From assembly GCF_900100705.1 (NCBI RefSeq), contig NZ_FNCH01000001.1, forward strand, positions 660,661 to 724,660: a stretch of 64,000 nucleotides of DNA. Reading direction: 5' to 3'. Of the stretch, positions 27,877-37,587 are shown in pieces; the first letter of the stretch is position 1; each line of letters starts with the position of its first letter. A program made the position numbers and the translations under genes. This DNA comes from Pedobacter terrae (lineage in GTDB: Bacteria; Bacteroidota; Bacteroidia; Sphingobacteriales; Sphingobacteriaceae). The notes below the pieces were generated by a model. It was not told the DNA's origin, made no database searches, and saw only the letters and a list, made by a program, of their open reading frames with translations.

Positions 27877-28899
27877 ATGAATGAACACCTGGATCCTGAA
27901 GCAAGCAACCTGACCCCTACCGATCGCGATATTGAAAGGGTTTTAAGGCCGCAGGCTTTTGAAGATTTTACCGGACAGGAAAAAGTGATGGAAAACCTGA
28001 AGATTTTTGTTCAGGCGGCAAAACTTCGTGGTGAAGCGTTAGACCATGTTCTATTACATGGTCCTCCGGGATTAGGTAAAACCACGCTTTCTCATATCAT
28101 CGCCAATGAAATGGCAACTGGTATCAAAGTAACCTCTGGTCCGGTATTGGATAAACCAGGGGATCTGGCTGGTTTATTAACCGGCCTGGATGAAGGCGAT
28201 ATTCTTTTTATTGATGAGATCCACCGTTTATCTCCGCTTGTAGAAGAATATCTGTATTCGGCCATGGAAGATTTCAAAATTGATATCATGCTCGAAACTG
28301 GCCCGAATGCACGTTCCGTACAGATATCGCTTAATCCTTTTACATTGGTTGGCGCCACTACGCGTTCCGGATTGTTAACAGCTCCTTTAAGAGCCCGTTT
28401 CGGAATTAATGCACGTTTAGCTTACTATGATGCTAAACTGCTCACTACCATTGTACTCCGATCTTCAGATATATTAAAAACGCCAATCAGCGATGAAGGT
28501 GCTTATGAAATTGCCCGCCGTAGCCGTGGTACACCCCGTATAGCCAATGCTCTTTTACGCAGAACGAGAGATTTTGCACAGATTAAAGGAAATGGAACGA
28601 TCGACACCGAAATCGCCAGATATGCATTAAACGCTTTAAACGTAGACGAACATGGGCTGGACGAGATGGATAATAAGATTCTGGTTACGATCATAGATAA
28701 GTTTAAAGGTGGTCCGGTAGGTTTAAAAACCATTGCAACAGCTGTTGGAGAAGATGAAGGCACGATTGAAGAAGTATATGAACCATTTTTAATTCAGGAA
28801 GGTTATATTATGCGTACTTCCCGCGGACGGGAAGTTACCGAAGCTGCTTACAAGCACTTAAAGAAAAATTTCCCTGGCCAAACGGGAAAGTTGTTTTAA
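27877..28899 (+). CDS. ruvB: Holliday junction branch-migration helicase RuvB
   Basis: 340 aa. The AAA+ core has Walker A ([16 protein letters not shown]), Walker B ([12 protein letters not shown]) and sensor I with arginine finger ([19 protein letters not shown]). The C-terminal winged helix contains [17 protein letters not shown]. With RuvA and RuvC it drives branch migration and resolution; neither is in the window. Length is typical. Confidence 0.98.
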   Translation: MNEHLDPEASNLTPTDRDIERVLRPQAFEDFTGQEKVMENLKIFVQAAKLRGEALDHVLLHGPPGLGKTTLSHIIANEMATGIKVTSGPVLDKPGDLAGLLTGLDEGDILFIDEIHRLSPLVEEYLYSAMEDFKIDIMLETGPNARSVQISLNPFTLVGATTRSGLLTAPLRARFGINARLAYYDAKLLTTIVLRSSDILKTPISDEGAYEIARRSRGTPRIANALLRRTRDFAQIKGNGTIDTEIARYALNALNVDEHGLDEMDNKILVTIIDKFKGGPVGLKTIATAVGEDEGTIEEVYEPFLIQEGYIMRTSRGREVTEAAYKHLKKNFPGQTGKLF

Positions 28900-28924
28900 C
28901 AGTCTTGCGCTTCTCCAGCTCGGT

Positions 28925-29037
28925 CGTCATTTCGACCGGATTGCAGCGGAATGCCGGCCTGTGCGGACAGCCCGTACAGGCGGGGAGAAATCTATTGAAC
29001 TGAACTCAAAGATCTCTCCACTGCGGTCGAGATGACG
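28925..29037. repeat. Palindromic element, CGTCATTTCGACCG family
   Basis: 113 bp with ends CGTCATTTCGACCG and CGGTCGAGATGACG (14-bp inverted repeats, one mismatch). The interior contains GGCCTGTGCGGACAGCC and GAGAAATCTAT. A related copy is at 59754-59845. Confidence 0.85.
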
Positions 29038-29068
29038 ACCATACCAGACGAACATACTAAAAATTAAA

Positions 29069-29152
29069 CGTCATTCCCGCGCAGGCGGGAATCTTAATGC
29101 AAGCGCTTTAAGATTCCCATCCTATAGCCATCGGATCAAGTTGGGAATGACG
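29069..29152. repeat. Palindromic element, CGTCATTCCC family
   Basis: 84 bp with perfect 10-bp ends CGTCATTCCC / GGGAATGACG and an inner CCCGCGCAGGCGGG hairpin. A half copy lies near 54572-54604. Confidence 0.85.
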
Positions 29153-29309
29153 ATTGCTTGAGGAATATTATCTAATAAAATTTCTGTCACTCATATTGAT
29201 TTTTATAAAATAAATTATCCCTCAGAGTGACGCCACTTTGAAAAATATATAATCCATTTGAACATTTAAGCCCTTTTGGTGTTCATAACATAGAAATCAA
29301 ACATTAATT

Positions 29310-30818
29310 ATGAATATTGAATTACGTAAACTAACGCTCGAAGATTACGCAGATCTTAAAGAATCAATGTTACAGGCCTACGACAGTATGGGTGGTTCCA
29401 TCTGGCCAAAATCCAGCATCGCAAAACTTATAAATATTTTCCCTGAAGGGCAGCTTTGTATTGCTGTTGATGATAAAGTAGTAGCCTGTTCATTGGCTAT
29501 TATTGTGGAATATGATGAATACGGCGACCGGCATACTTATAAATTGATCACTGGTGATTATTCTTTTACCACACACGATCCCAATGGCGATACACTTTAC
29601 GGCATCGAAATTTTTGTTCACCCCGAATATCGTGGTTTGCGCTTAGGACGAAGACTGTACGAAGCCAGGAAAGAACTCTGCGAAAGCCTTAACCTCAAAA
29701 GCATTATTGCCGGCGGACGAATTCCCGGTTATCATCAATATGCCGAAAAGTTGAGTCCGAGGCAATACATAGATAAGGTAAAGGCTAAAGAAATTTATGA
29801 TCCCACACTTACTTTTCAGATCTCAAATGATTTTCACGTTAGGAAGGTATTAAAAAATTACCTGCCAGGCGATAAAGAATCAAAAGAATATGCCACCTTA
29901 ATTGAATGGAATAACATTTATTACCAGGGTATTGATGCTTCGGCTCGTTCGGCCATGACCATCCGTTTAGGTTTGGTGCAATGGGAAATGCGTTTGTTCC
30001 CAAATATGGAAGCATTTTACGAACAGGTAGAATTTTTTGTAGATGCTTTGAGTGGTTACAAATCAGATTTCGTGATGTTCCCTGAGTTATTTAACACACC
30101 GCTGCTCCAACCATATAATCACTTGCCAGAAATTGAGGCCATGCGTAAGCTTGCTGAAAAAACGGGAGAGATTGTACAGAAAATGCACGAATATTCGTTA
30201 AGCTACAACACCAATATTATTACTGGTAGTATGCCGCTCATTGAAGACGGCAAATTATACAATGCCACTTACCTTTGCCACCGTACCGGTAAAATAGATG
30301 AATACAGGAAAATTCATATTACGCCAAATGAGCAAAAATATTATGGCATGATTGGTGGCGATAAAGTGCAGGTTTTTGATACCGATTGTGGTAAAGTCGG
30401 TATTTTGATTTGTTATGATGTAGAATTCCCTGAATTGAGCCGTATTTATGCCGAGCAAGGCATGCAGATTTTATTTGTACCCTTTTTAACCGATACCCAA
30501 AACGGTTATACACGAGTTCGTCATTGCGCGCAGGCAAGGGCAATAGAAAACGAGTGTTATGTGGCCATTGCCGGCTGTGTGGGCAACTTACCGAAGGTAA
30601 ATAATATGGATATTCAATTTGCCCAGTCAGCAGTTTTTACCCCTTCTGATTTTGCTTTTCCAACTAATGCCATTAAAGCAGAAGCGACACCGAATACAGA
30701 GATGGTATTGGTGGTAGATGTGGATCTCCATTTATTAGACGAACTGCATCATTATGGAACGGTAAAGGTGCTAAAAGATAGACGCAAAGATCTTTACCAG
30801 GTTAAACTTTTAAAATAA
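29310..30818 (+). CDS. GNAT acetyltransferase fused to nitrilase-family hydrolase
   Basis: 502 aa. Residues about 1-180 form a GNAT domain with the acetyl-CoA loop EIFVHPEYRGLRLGRRLYEA. Residues about 215-500 form a carbon-nitrogen hydrolase with an intact triad: Glu259 (VMFPELFNTPL), Lys334 (YRKIHITPNE) and Cys368 (GILICYDVEFPELSR). The hydrolase should cleave an amide or nitrile and the GNAT domain transfer an acetyl group, perhaps on linked metabolites; the substrate is unknown. The same fusion occurs in other bacteria (recollection). It stands alone with a terminator 12 bp downstream. Confidence 0.9.
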   Translation: MNIELRKLTLEDYADLKESMLQAYDSMGGSIWPKSSIAKLINIFPEGQLCIAVDDKVVACSLAIIVEYDEYGDRHTYKLITGDYSFTTHDPNGDTLYGIEIFVHPEYRGLRLGRRLYEARKELCESLNLKSIIAGGRIPGYHQYAEKLSPRQYIDKVKAKEIYDPTLTFQISNDFHVRKVLKNYLPGDKESKEYATLIEWNNIYYQGIDASARSAMTIRLGLVQWEMRLFPNMEAFYEQVEFFVDALSGYKSDFVMFPELFNTPLLQPYNHLPEIEAMRKLAEKTGEIVQKMHEYSLSYNTNIITGSMPLIEDGKLYNATYLCHRTGKIDEYRKIHITPNEQKYYGMIGGDKVQVFDTDCGKVGILICYDVEFPELSRIYAEQGMQILFVPFLTDTQNGYTRVRHCAQARAIENECYVAIAGCVGNLPKVNNMDIQFAQSAVFTPSDFAFPTNAIKAEATPNTEMVLVVDVDLHLLDELHHYGTVKVLKDRRKDLYQVKLLK

Positions 30819-30830
30819 GCACTATAAAAA

Positions 30831-30859
30831 AATGCCGGTCAACTTCATGTACCGGCATT
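30831..30859. terminator. Bidirectional intrinsic terminator
   Basis: AATGCCGGT / ACCGGCATT, 9-bp perfect stem with an 11-nt loop, an A-run on the left and T-rich bases on the right, between two convergent genes. Confidence 0.85.
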
Positions 30860-30879
30860 TCATTTTAATCTAAAGCTAA

Positions 30880-31086
30880 TTATTTTCTCATCACAAACCA
30901 GATAATCAGGCCAACAATTATAGCTATTGGGATCACCCATTTCAACGCCTGCCCTGCTCCATTCTCGTCTTTTTCTGTAACCGCAGGTTTTGCTGGTCCC
31001 GGATCTTCTTTATGATTTTCATAATCTTTTTCTATCGGTTTCGGAGCTGCTCCTGATTCCGTATGTTGTGGATCTATATTTTCCAT
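30880..31086 (-). CDS. Small C-tail-anchored hypothetical protein
   Basis: 68 aa. A hydrophilic Pro/Glu/Lys-rich segment (1-47) is followed by one C-terminal membrane helix (WVIPIAIIVGLIIWFVMRK). It would be tail-anchored with the polar part probably in the cytoplasm. A shared terminator downstream supports it as a real transcript. Function unknown. Confidence 0.65.
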   Translation of the reverse strand: MENIDPQHTESGAAPKPIEKDYENHKEDPGPAKPAVTEKDENGAGQALKWVIPIAIIVGLIIWFVMRK

Positions 31087-31207
31087 AGCAATTTGCTAAA
31101 AGCTCTCCCTTTCTAGTTGTTACACCAATCAGGCGAACCATAATTAATTAATTTAGTTTCTGCATGTAGAACAAGCGATTAATAAAAATGTTTTAAATCC
31201 TAAGCCT

Positions 31208-31215
31208 TATCTTTG
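31208..31215 (+). promoter_or_regulatory. -7 element of queG
   Basis: TATCTTTG ends 7 bp before the GTG start at 31223. Confidence 0.55.
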
Positions 31216-31222
31216 CAAATCG

Positions 31223-32158
31223 GTGTATAACAATCATGTAAAATATAGCCAGCTAATTAAAGAAGAAGCCTTCCGTTTGGGCTTCTTGTCCTGCGGTATT
31301 GCTAAAGCCGAATTTCTTGAAGAGGAGGCGCCCCGTCTGGAAAACTGGCTCAATCAAAACCGACACGGTGAAATGAAATATATGGAAAATTATTTCGATA
31401 AACGCCTTGATCCCCGATTACTGGTTGATGGAGCCAAATCGGTAATTTCCTTATCATTAAACTATTACACAGAAGAAAAACAGTCGGATCCAAACGCGCC
31501 TAAAATTTCCAAGTATGCTTACGGACAGGATTACCACACGGTAATTAAAGAAAAATTAAAAGAACTCACCCATTTTATTGAAGAAAATATCGGAGAAGTT
31601 TCTGGAAGGGCATTTGTAGATTCTGCTCCGGTTTTAGACCGTGCCTGGGCTAAAAAATCGGGAATTGGTTGGATCGGAAAAAATTCCAACCTGATTAGCA
31701 AAACGGACGGTTCGTTTTTCTTTCTTGCGGAATTGATCGTTGACCTTGAACTGGATTACGATCATCCTTATCAGGCCGATTATTGTGGAAGCTGCACCCG
31801 CTGCTTAGATGCCTGCCCTACTGATGCCATTATTGCACCACAGGTTGTAGACGGATCGAAATGTATCTCCTATCTTACTATTGAACTTAAAAATGAAATC
31901 CCTAATGCGTTTAAAGATAAAATGAGCAACTGGATGTTCGGCTGTGATATCTGCCAGGACGTTTGCCCATGGAATCGTTTCGCTAAAACGCACAATGAAG
32001 ATGCCTTTAAGCCAGAGAATGGGTTGCTGGACTTAAATGCAAAAGACCTGATGGAAATTACGGATGATGTTTTTAAAAAGGTTTTTAAAGGATCAGCAGT
32101 TAAGCGCACCAAGTTCACTGGATTGAAAAGAAATATAGATTTTTTGAAAAGTGAATAA
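31223..32158 (+). CDS. queG: Epoxyqueuosine reductase
   Basis: 311 aa. The N-terminal B12-binding reductase part ([48 protein letters not shown]) precedes two 4Fe-4S clusters ([16 protein letters not shown] and [11 protein letters not shown]). QueG catalyses the last step of queuosine synthesis, removing the epoxide oxygen in tRNA; queA for the preceding step lies at 62-63 kb. The start is GTG at 31223: no in-frame ATG lies nearby and the -7 element ends at 31215. C-terminal HEAT-like extensions seen in some relatives are absent. Confidence 0.95.
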   Translation: MYNNHVKYSQLIKEEAFRLGFLSCGIAKAEFLEEEAPRLENWLNQNRHGEMKYMENYFDKRLDPRLLVDGAKSVISLSLNYYTEEKQSDPNAPKISKYAYGQDYHTVIKEKLKELTHFIEENIGEVSGRAFVDSAPVLDRAWAKKSGIGWIGKNSNLISKTDGSFFFLAELIVDLELDYDHPYQADYCGSCTRCLDACPTDAIIAPQVVDGSKCISYLTIELKNEIPNAFKDKMSNWMFGCDICQDVCPWNRFAKTHNEDAFKPENGLLDLNAKDLMEITDDVFKKVFKGSAVKRTKFTGLKRNIDFLKSE

Positions 32159-32528
32159 TCTAAAAGCTATTCTAAAGATCTTAAAACAAATCAGAATGGA
32201 AGTCTCCATAAAACACTTAGTATACCTAAGTTTGATTTGACAATATCTGCTGAGCTGTTTTACAAACAATTTTATTTTCCGATCGTCACCTTGATCCGAT
32301 AGCTAGCTATCGGATTTATTTCAGGGTCTATTTGCAGTTAAGATGCTGAAATAAATTCAGCATGACGACCCTAGCAGTATAAAAGATAACATATTTAAAA
32401 ATAACCGAAATTAGGTTTGTATTCTAGAAACATTTCAAGGTAACCATACCTTAATGTTATAACACAGCTAAGCAGGTAAAACTTAACCAAACAGTGGCTT
32501 GGAATAACCTGACTATCATAAAGTTCAT
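32159..32528. other. Intergenic region between convergent genes
   Basis: No gene was seen. It holds one dispersed MITE-like element (32284-32367); the rest is AT-rich without clear terminators. Confidence 0.55.
32284..32367. repeat. MITE-like dispersed element with 22-bp palindrome
   Basis: 84 bp from CGTCACCTTGA to TTCAGCATGACG. It contains the perfect 22-bp palindrome also found at 508-529, then TTATTTCAGGGTCTA and GATGCTGAAATAAATTCAGC. Confidence 0.85.
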
Positions 32529-34388
32529 CTATTTCACAGGAAAGCTGTTATCACTTTTAACCTTATCCGGTGTGTGCGGGTTCCCCATCACGACTTTAGA
32601 TAACTTTTTATTAGTTGTTATATTTATTTTAACCTGTCGATCGCCTTTTTCCCATACGCCAATCGTACTGTGATTTTTTTCTATCGTACCGTCTTCAAAG
32701 GTTAGCGTCAAATCAATAGGCAAAGGCTTAACACTTTTATTTTCAACACTTATAGTATATCCACCTGAAGCTTTATCTACTGCTTTTATAGCTAGATCGG
32801 TCACCCCATCTTCAAAAAACCAAGCTTTCCAAAACCAGTTTAAATTTTTCCCGCTGCCCGCATTTATGCTGTTAAAGAAATCGTATGGCATCGGATGTTT
32901 GCCATTCCAGTTTTGGATGTAGGTGTGTAAAGCTTTCGTAAACAATTCATCGCCAAGATAATCCTTAACATATAAATAAGCCAAACCCGGTTTTGGATAA
33001 GAATTGGTGAAAGATCCTGATCCTTTCAAGTCAGGTGTTAAGGTCATTATAGGCGTATCATCCTTCCCGCCAGAAGACGAAGCGGTTGGCTGTACACCAT
33101 ATTCATCCACAATGGTAGAATCAATCATTGGTGATATGAGCCACTCACCAATAGTTGCCCAACCTTCATCCATCCAACCATATTTGGTCTCATTTATACC
33201 CATATAAAATGGGAACATGGTATGAAAAATCTCATGATCTGTTAAGGTTATGGCATCCGTACGATTATCAACCGGATTATCATTAACCATCATAGGGTAT
33301 TCCATCTGATCTAAACCATCAAATATTGTTTCATGGTTGTACGGAAAAGGCCATTTCGGAAAAGTATAACTCATGGCTTCTACCGTTTTACGGGCAAAAT
33401 CTATTACTTCATAATAATCTTTATGCTTTGGGTTAAATACCGCATCTACCCTTGTTCTTCTTTTTGTTTTAGGATCAACCACCAAACTGCTTGATTTCCA
33501 TAAATAATGATCACTCAAAGCAAAAACAAAATCGGTCACATTTTTAGCTTCAAATTTAAAAGTATTAGAAGCTTTAGGTTGCGTTACTTTTTTATTGGCT
33601 AAATCTGCAACGGTGATTACATCAATTACAGCATCATTTTTTTCTGCAGTTAACATCCTGGAAACAATATCTTTCTGGAATACCTCCGAAGGGTTTTTCA
33701 AATCACCAGTTGCCCAAACGCCGTAACCACCTGGTACTTTAATGGAAGCATTAAACTGATCAAAATCGTTGTAAAATTCTTCGGCACCTGTATATGGGAA
33801 CTTATTCCAGCCATCAATATCATCGTAAACAGCAATACGCGGAAAACAGTAAGCTACAAAGTACGAGCCTTCATCCACCTGTCCTGTACGCACATGTGAT
33901 CCTTTATTTAAAGTATAACTATAATCAATAGAAAAATTAATGGTTTTGCCTGGTAAAATCGCAGGAACATTAACAGTCATATTTGTTCCATTAATTTTAA
34001 AATCAGTAACTGATTTTCCGTTCGCTGCTAATTTTTCTATAGCCACACCATCACCCAGGTCAGAGGCTGCCATTTTCGATTTTCGTGGCGTACCCTTTTT
34101 ATATAAATTTGGATATAACTTAAACCAGATTTCCTTCAAAGTATCCGGGCTGTTATTGGTGTATGTTACCTGAACTTTTCCCTTTAACAATCTGCTGGCA
34201 GGATTAAAATCTACATTCAGATCGTATTTAGACGTGTTTTGCCAATAATTCTTCCCGGGTTTACCATTTGCATTTCTGGTTTCTTTTTGATAGGCCTTCT
34301 GAAAAACCGGTTCTATCGGTAGTGTAGTTTGTGCACTTGCATAAATTACAGCGCAAAATAACAGGCTAAATATTTTTATAGATTTCAT
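32529..34388 (-). CDS. Secreted M1-family metallopeptidase
   Basis: 619 aa. A signal peptide (MKSIKIFSLLFCAVIYASA) precedes the M1 N-terminal beta domain (LLKGKVQVTYTNNSPDTLKE) and the catalytic domain with HEIFH (the HExxH Zn site) followed by MDEGWATIGEW, which carries the third ligand. The C-terminus is a short beta domain (about 530-610). It should act as a periplasmic or surface aminopeptidase; specificity is unknown. It is monocistronic. Confidence 0.92.
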   Translation of the reverse strand: MKSIKIFSLLFCAVIYASAQTTLPIEPVFQKAYQKETRNANGKPGKNYWQNTSKYDLNVDFNPASRLLKGKVQVTYTNNSPDTLKEIWFKLYPNLYKKGTPRKSKMAASDLGDGVAIEKLAANGKSVTDFKINGTNMTVNVPAILPGKTINFSIDYSYTLNKGSHVRTGQVDEGSYFVAYCFPRIAVYDDIDGWNKFPYTGAEEFYNDFDQFNASIKVPGGYGVWATGDLKNPSEVFQKDIVSRMLTAEKNDAVIDVITVADLANKKVTQPKASNTFKFEAKNVTDFVFALSDHYLWKSSSLVVDPKTKRRTRVDAVFNPKHKDYYEVIDFARKTVEAMSYTFPKWPFPYNHETIFDGLDQMEYPMMVNDNPVDNRTDAITLTDHEIFHTMFPFYMGINETKYGWMDEGWATIGEWLISPMIDSTIVDEYGVQPTASSSGGKDDTPIMTLTPDLKGSGSFTNSYPKPGLAYLYVKDYLGDELFTKALHTYIQNWNGKHPMPYDFFNSINAGSGKNLNWFWKAWFFEDGVTDLAIKAVDKASGGYTISVENKSVKPLPIDLTLTFEDGTIEKNHSTIGVWEKGDRQVKINITTNKKLSKVVMGNPHTPDKVKSDNSFPVK

Positions 34389-34475
34389 TTTTTGAGCTTA
34401 GGGCTAAGTGCAATGCGCATAGCGTTTAACGTCAATTAAACATTTTAAACAATTAACCGGTTCACCAGTCAACTA

Positions 34476-35429
34476 TTACTTGCCAAACTTCATTTTTAAC
34501 TGCTCTAACATATCCGAATTGATTGGTTGAGCGGGCTTTTCTGGCTTCGGCTGAGGTTTCTGTTGATATTGAGGTTTATTTGCAGGTGTGTTATGCTGAG
34601 GTCGTGCCGGTCTGTTTTCATTTTTCTTTGCATTGAAATTTGCCCACTCCTCATCTAATTTCTTCTTTGTGTATAATGGGAAGTCGCCATTTTTCATCCA
34701 GGCATAATAACTCGGCTCTACCGAAAATACCTGCGCAGTAGTTTTCCCTTTGTGCTTGCCAAAGTTAAAACATACCTCATCAGTATCATTGTAAACCAAA
34801 CGACCGGCAAAATCTACAGGTTTATTTATATTGGTAAAGATATGCAGTGCGTCCACATCATTTACAACCGGAATGCTCTTTACACCTTGTTTACTCTCAA
34901 ACTCAGTTTCTTTATACATTTCCAACTGGCCGAGTAAAACTTTATAAGTAGCAATTACATCAGCCTCTGCAGCATGTGCATTAATTAAATCTTCCTGACA
35001 ATAGAATTTATACGCTGCCTTTAGGGTACGTTGCTCCATTTGGTGAAATATATTCTGTACATCAACAAATTTGCGGTTGCTCATGTCGAAATCCACTTCA
35101 GCCCTTAAAAATTCTTCCAAAAGCATTGGGATGTCAAATTTATTCGAATTGTATCCTGCCAGGTCACTATCACCAATAAATTCAGCAATTTCTGCTGCTA
35201 AAGTTTTAAAGGTAGGCTCGTTAGCAATGTCTTCATCATAAATACCATGTATTAATGACGTTTGCAGAGGAATTGGCATTTCCGGATTTACGCGCCAGGT
35301 TTTAACAAGTTCAGAACCATCTGGCATAGCTTTTAAAACCGCTATTTCAACGATTCTGTCAGCTCCAACATTAACTCCGGTAGCTTCTAAATCGAAAAAT
35401 GCTAAGGGGCGCTTTAAATTTAATTTCAT
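34476..35429 (-). CDS. 3'-5' exonuclease, DNA polymerase III epsilon-like
   Basis: 317 aa. The exonuclease domain (about 1-175) has FFDLEATGV (Asp/Glu), GYNSNKFDIPML and the DEDDh end AHAAEADVIATYKVL. A C-terminal module (about 215-270, NFGKHKGKTTAQVF..PSYYAWM) resembles the DUF3820-type DNA-associated domain. The last 45 residues are a low-complexity Pro/Gln/Lys linker. It is probably a repair or proofreading exonuclease distinct from the main epsilon subunit. It is 47 bp from no neighbour on the same operon; it stands alone. Confidence 0.88.
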   Translation of the reverse strand: MKLNLKRPLAFFDLEATGVNVGADRIVEIAVLKAMPDGSELVKTWRVNPEMPIPLQTSLIHGIYDEDIANEPTFKTLAAEIAEFIGDSDLAGYNSNKFDIPMLLEEFLRAEVDFDMSNRKFVDVQNIFHQMEQRTLKAAYKFYCQEDLINAHAAEADVIATYKVLLGQLEMYKETEFESKQGVKSIPVVNDVDALHIFTNINKPVDFAGRLVYNDTDEVCFNFGKHKGKTTAQVFSVEPSYYAWMKNGDFPLYTKKKLDEEWANFNAKKNENRPARPQHNTPANKPQYQQKPQPKPEKPAQPINSDMLEQLKMKFGK

Positions 35430-35612
35430 TTCTTAAGATGTGAGATTGGCGACATTAGATTTGAATCGGAATGTCAAATTCTTTTTTTCAAAAGTGCTAA
35501 AAAGGTTTCATTAGTTCGGTAAAACGGCCTTATTAATTTATAAATTTAATTGTCAAATTATTTTAGAATATTGGTTGCTAAGATTAAATTGCGAAAATTT
35601 ATATACGCTCAG

Positions 35613-37586
35613 ATGAACAAGACATTAGCCCTGTTATCACTTCTATTTTTATCGTTAACCATTCATGCTCAAGATTTTAAATTCGGATCAATTACTTATG
35701 ATGATTATGAATTCGACAGAAAGAAATTAGATAGTAATGCTAATGCGATCGTTTTAAAAGAATTCGGCACCGCATCTATACAAAGAGATGATATTACAGG
35801 AAGTTTGGAACTGATTTTTGAACACCATGTAAAAATTAAAATCTATAATAAAGAGGGCTTTAAAGAGGCTAATGTTGTAATTCCAACCTATAAAGATGAA
35901 TCCCGCGAAGAAACGATCAGTGAATTAAAAGCTTCTACATTTAATTATGTAGACAATAACTTTGTAGAAACCATTATGGATAAAAAGGCTGTGTTCACTG
36001 AAAACAGGTCAAAATATACCAGACTCACCAAGTTTACACTCCCAAACCTTAAAGAGGGCGCCGTTATTGAATATAGTTATAGGTTAAAATCCCCCAACTT
36101 ATTTAATTTCAGAACGTGGGAGTTTCAAAGCAATATTCCAAAGATAATTAGCGAGTATCTGGTTTTCATTCCGGGTATTTATAATTACAATGTATCCCTA
36201 CGCGGTTTTCAAAAATTGACGGATCAAAAAGTTGAACTGAGCAAAGAATGTTTAAGGCTATCGGGCGTACCAATTGATTGTTCAAAAATCAATTACATGA
36301 TGAAAAATATCCCGGCATTTATTGAGGAAGATAATATGACCGCGCCCAGCAACTTCAAATCAGCCATTTATTTTGAACTTTCTGATGTTCAGAATTTAAA
36401 CGGCAGTAAAACTTCCTACACCAAAACCTGGAAAGATATTGATTATGAGCTGTCGTCTTATAAAACACTGGGCGATCAGATGAAACGGAAAGATGTTTTT
36501 AAAGACTTCATTCCAGAGATCACAAAAGGAAGTCTGACAGATTTAGACAAAGCAAAAGCCATTTATAATTATATCAAAAAACAGATCAAGTGGAATAATT
36601 ACTATGGAAAATACGCAGAAGATAACATCAAAAGGGCACTGGAAAATAGATCGGGCAACGTAGCTGATATTAATCTGAGTTTAATTGCAGCACTTTCTGC
36701 CGCCGGTTTAGATGCAGAAGCCGTGATCCTTTCTACGCGTGATAATGGAACGGTAAACAAACTTTATCCGGTAATGAGCGATTTTAATTACCTGATTGCC
36801 AAAGTAAATATTGCAGATAAGAGTTATTTATTAGATGCTACAGAACCATTATTGCCTTTTGGTTTACTGCCGCTACGCTGCATAAACGACCAGGGAAGGG
36901 TAATCAATTTGAAAAAACCATCTTACTGGATCGATCTAACTGCCAGCCAGAGATCTACCACCAATTATGTAATGACTGGAAAGATGACGACTGATGGAAA
37001 AATTATTGGTACTTTAAATACCTATACCATGGGTTATGCGGCATATGGAAAGCGTAAAGAAATACTTAAATACAATTCTCCGGATGAGTATGTAGAGAAA
37101 CTCGATGAGCGTTTAACCAGAATAAAAATACTGGATCATCAAATTTCGAACCTGGATAGCGTTGAAAATTCTTTGATAGAGAAATATGAAGTAGAGTTTA
37201 CCATAAACGATGGTTCAAACAAAGATCAATTTTATTTTAGCCCGTTTTTTATCAATACCATTTCGAAAAACCCATTTAATTTAAACGAACGCACCTACCC
37301 TGTTGATTTGGGCGCAGCATCTGATGAGCGCATCACTGTTAATGTAGTTTTACCAGAAAAATACCAATTGCTGGAAAAACCGAAAGATATGGCTATTGCT
37401 TTGCCAAACGCCGGAGGAAAATATCTATTACAGACAAAGATGGAAGAAAACACCATTTCAATGAGTCAGATTTTACAGTTTAACAATGCTATTTATCAGC
37501 CGTATGAATACCTCTATTTAAAGGAATTTTACAGCAAAATCATCCAGAATCAAAAAACTGAGTTTTTATTAAAAAAGGCAAATTAA
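35613..37586 (+). CDS. DUF3857 protein with degenerate transglutaminase domain
   Basis: 657 aa from the ATG at 35613, which gives a clean signal peptide (MNKTLALLSLLFLSLTIHAQ); a longer frame begins at 35550. An N-terminal DUF3857 beta domain (about 50-210) is followed by a transglutaminase-like core (about 320-430) and a C-terminal beta domain. The catalytic Cys position reads SGNVADINLSLI instead of the usual GDCKD, and the His region reads DFNYLIAKV, so both residues are missing. It is probably a non-enzymatic periplasmic protein. It lies 1 bp from its intact paralogue. Confidence 0.88.
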   Translation: MNKTLALLSLLFLSLTIHAQDFKFGSITYDDYEFDRKKLDSNANAIVLKEFGTASIQRDDITGSLELIFEHHVKIKIYNKEGFKEANVVIPTYKDESREETISELKASTFNYVDNNFVETIMDKKAVFTENRSKYTRLTKFTLPNLKEGAVIEYSYRLKSPNLFNFRTWEFQSNIPKIISEYLVFIPGIYNYNVSLRGFQKLTDQKVELSKECLRLSGVPIDCSKINYMMKNIPAFIEEDNMTAPSNFKSAIYFELSDVQNLNGSKTSYTKTWKDIDYELSSYKTLGDQMKRKDVFKDFIPEITKGSLTDLDKAKAIYNYIKKQIKWNNYYGKYAEDNIKRALENRSGNVADINLSLIAALSAAGLDAEAVILSTRDNGTVNKLYPVMSDFNYLIAKVNIADKSYLLDATEPLLPFGLLPLRCINDQGRVINLKKPSYWIDLTASQRSTTNYVMTGKMTTDGKIIGTLNTYTMGYAAYGKRKEILKYNSPDEYVEKLDERLTRIKILDHQISNLDSVENSLIEKYEVEFTINDGSNKDQFYFSPFFINTISKNPFNLNERTYPVDLGAASDERITVNVVLPEKYQLLEKPKDMAIALPNAGGKYLLQTKMEENTISMSQILQFNNAIYQPYEYLYLKEFYSKIIQNQKTEFLLKKAN

Positions 37587-37587
37587 A

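Larger units (their letters stand above)
28900..29309. other. Intergenic region with two palindromic elements
   Basis: No gene was seen. Two MITE-like elements of different families fill 28925-29152; the remaining 157 bp before the GNAT-nitrilase gene show no recognisable promoter. Confidence 0.6.
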
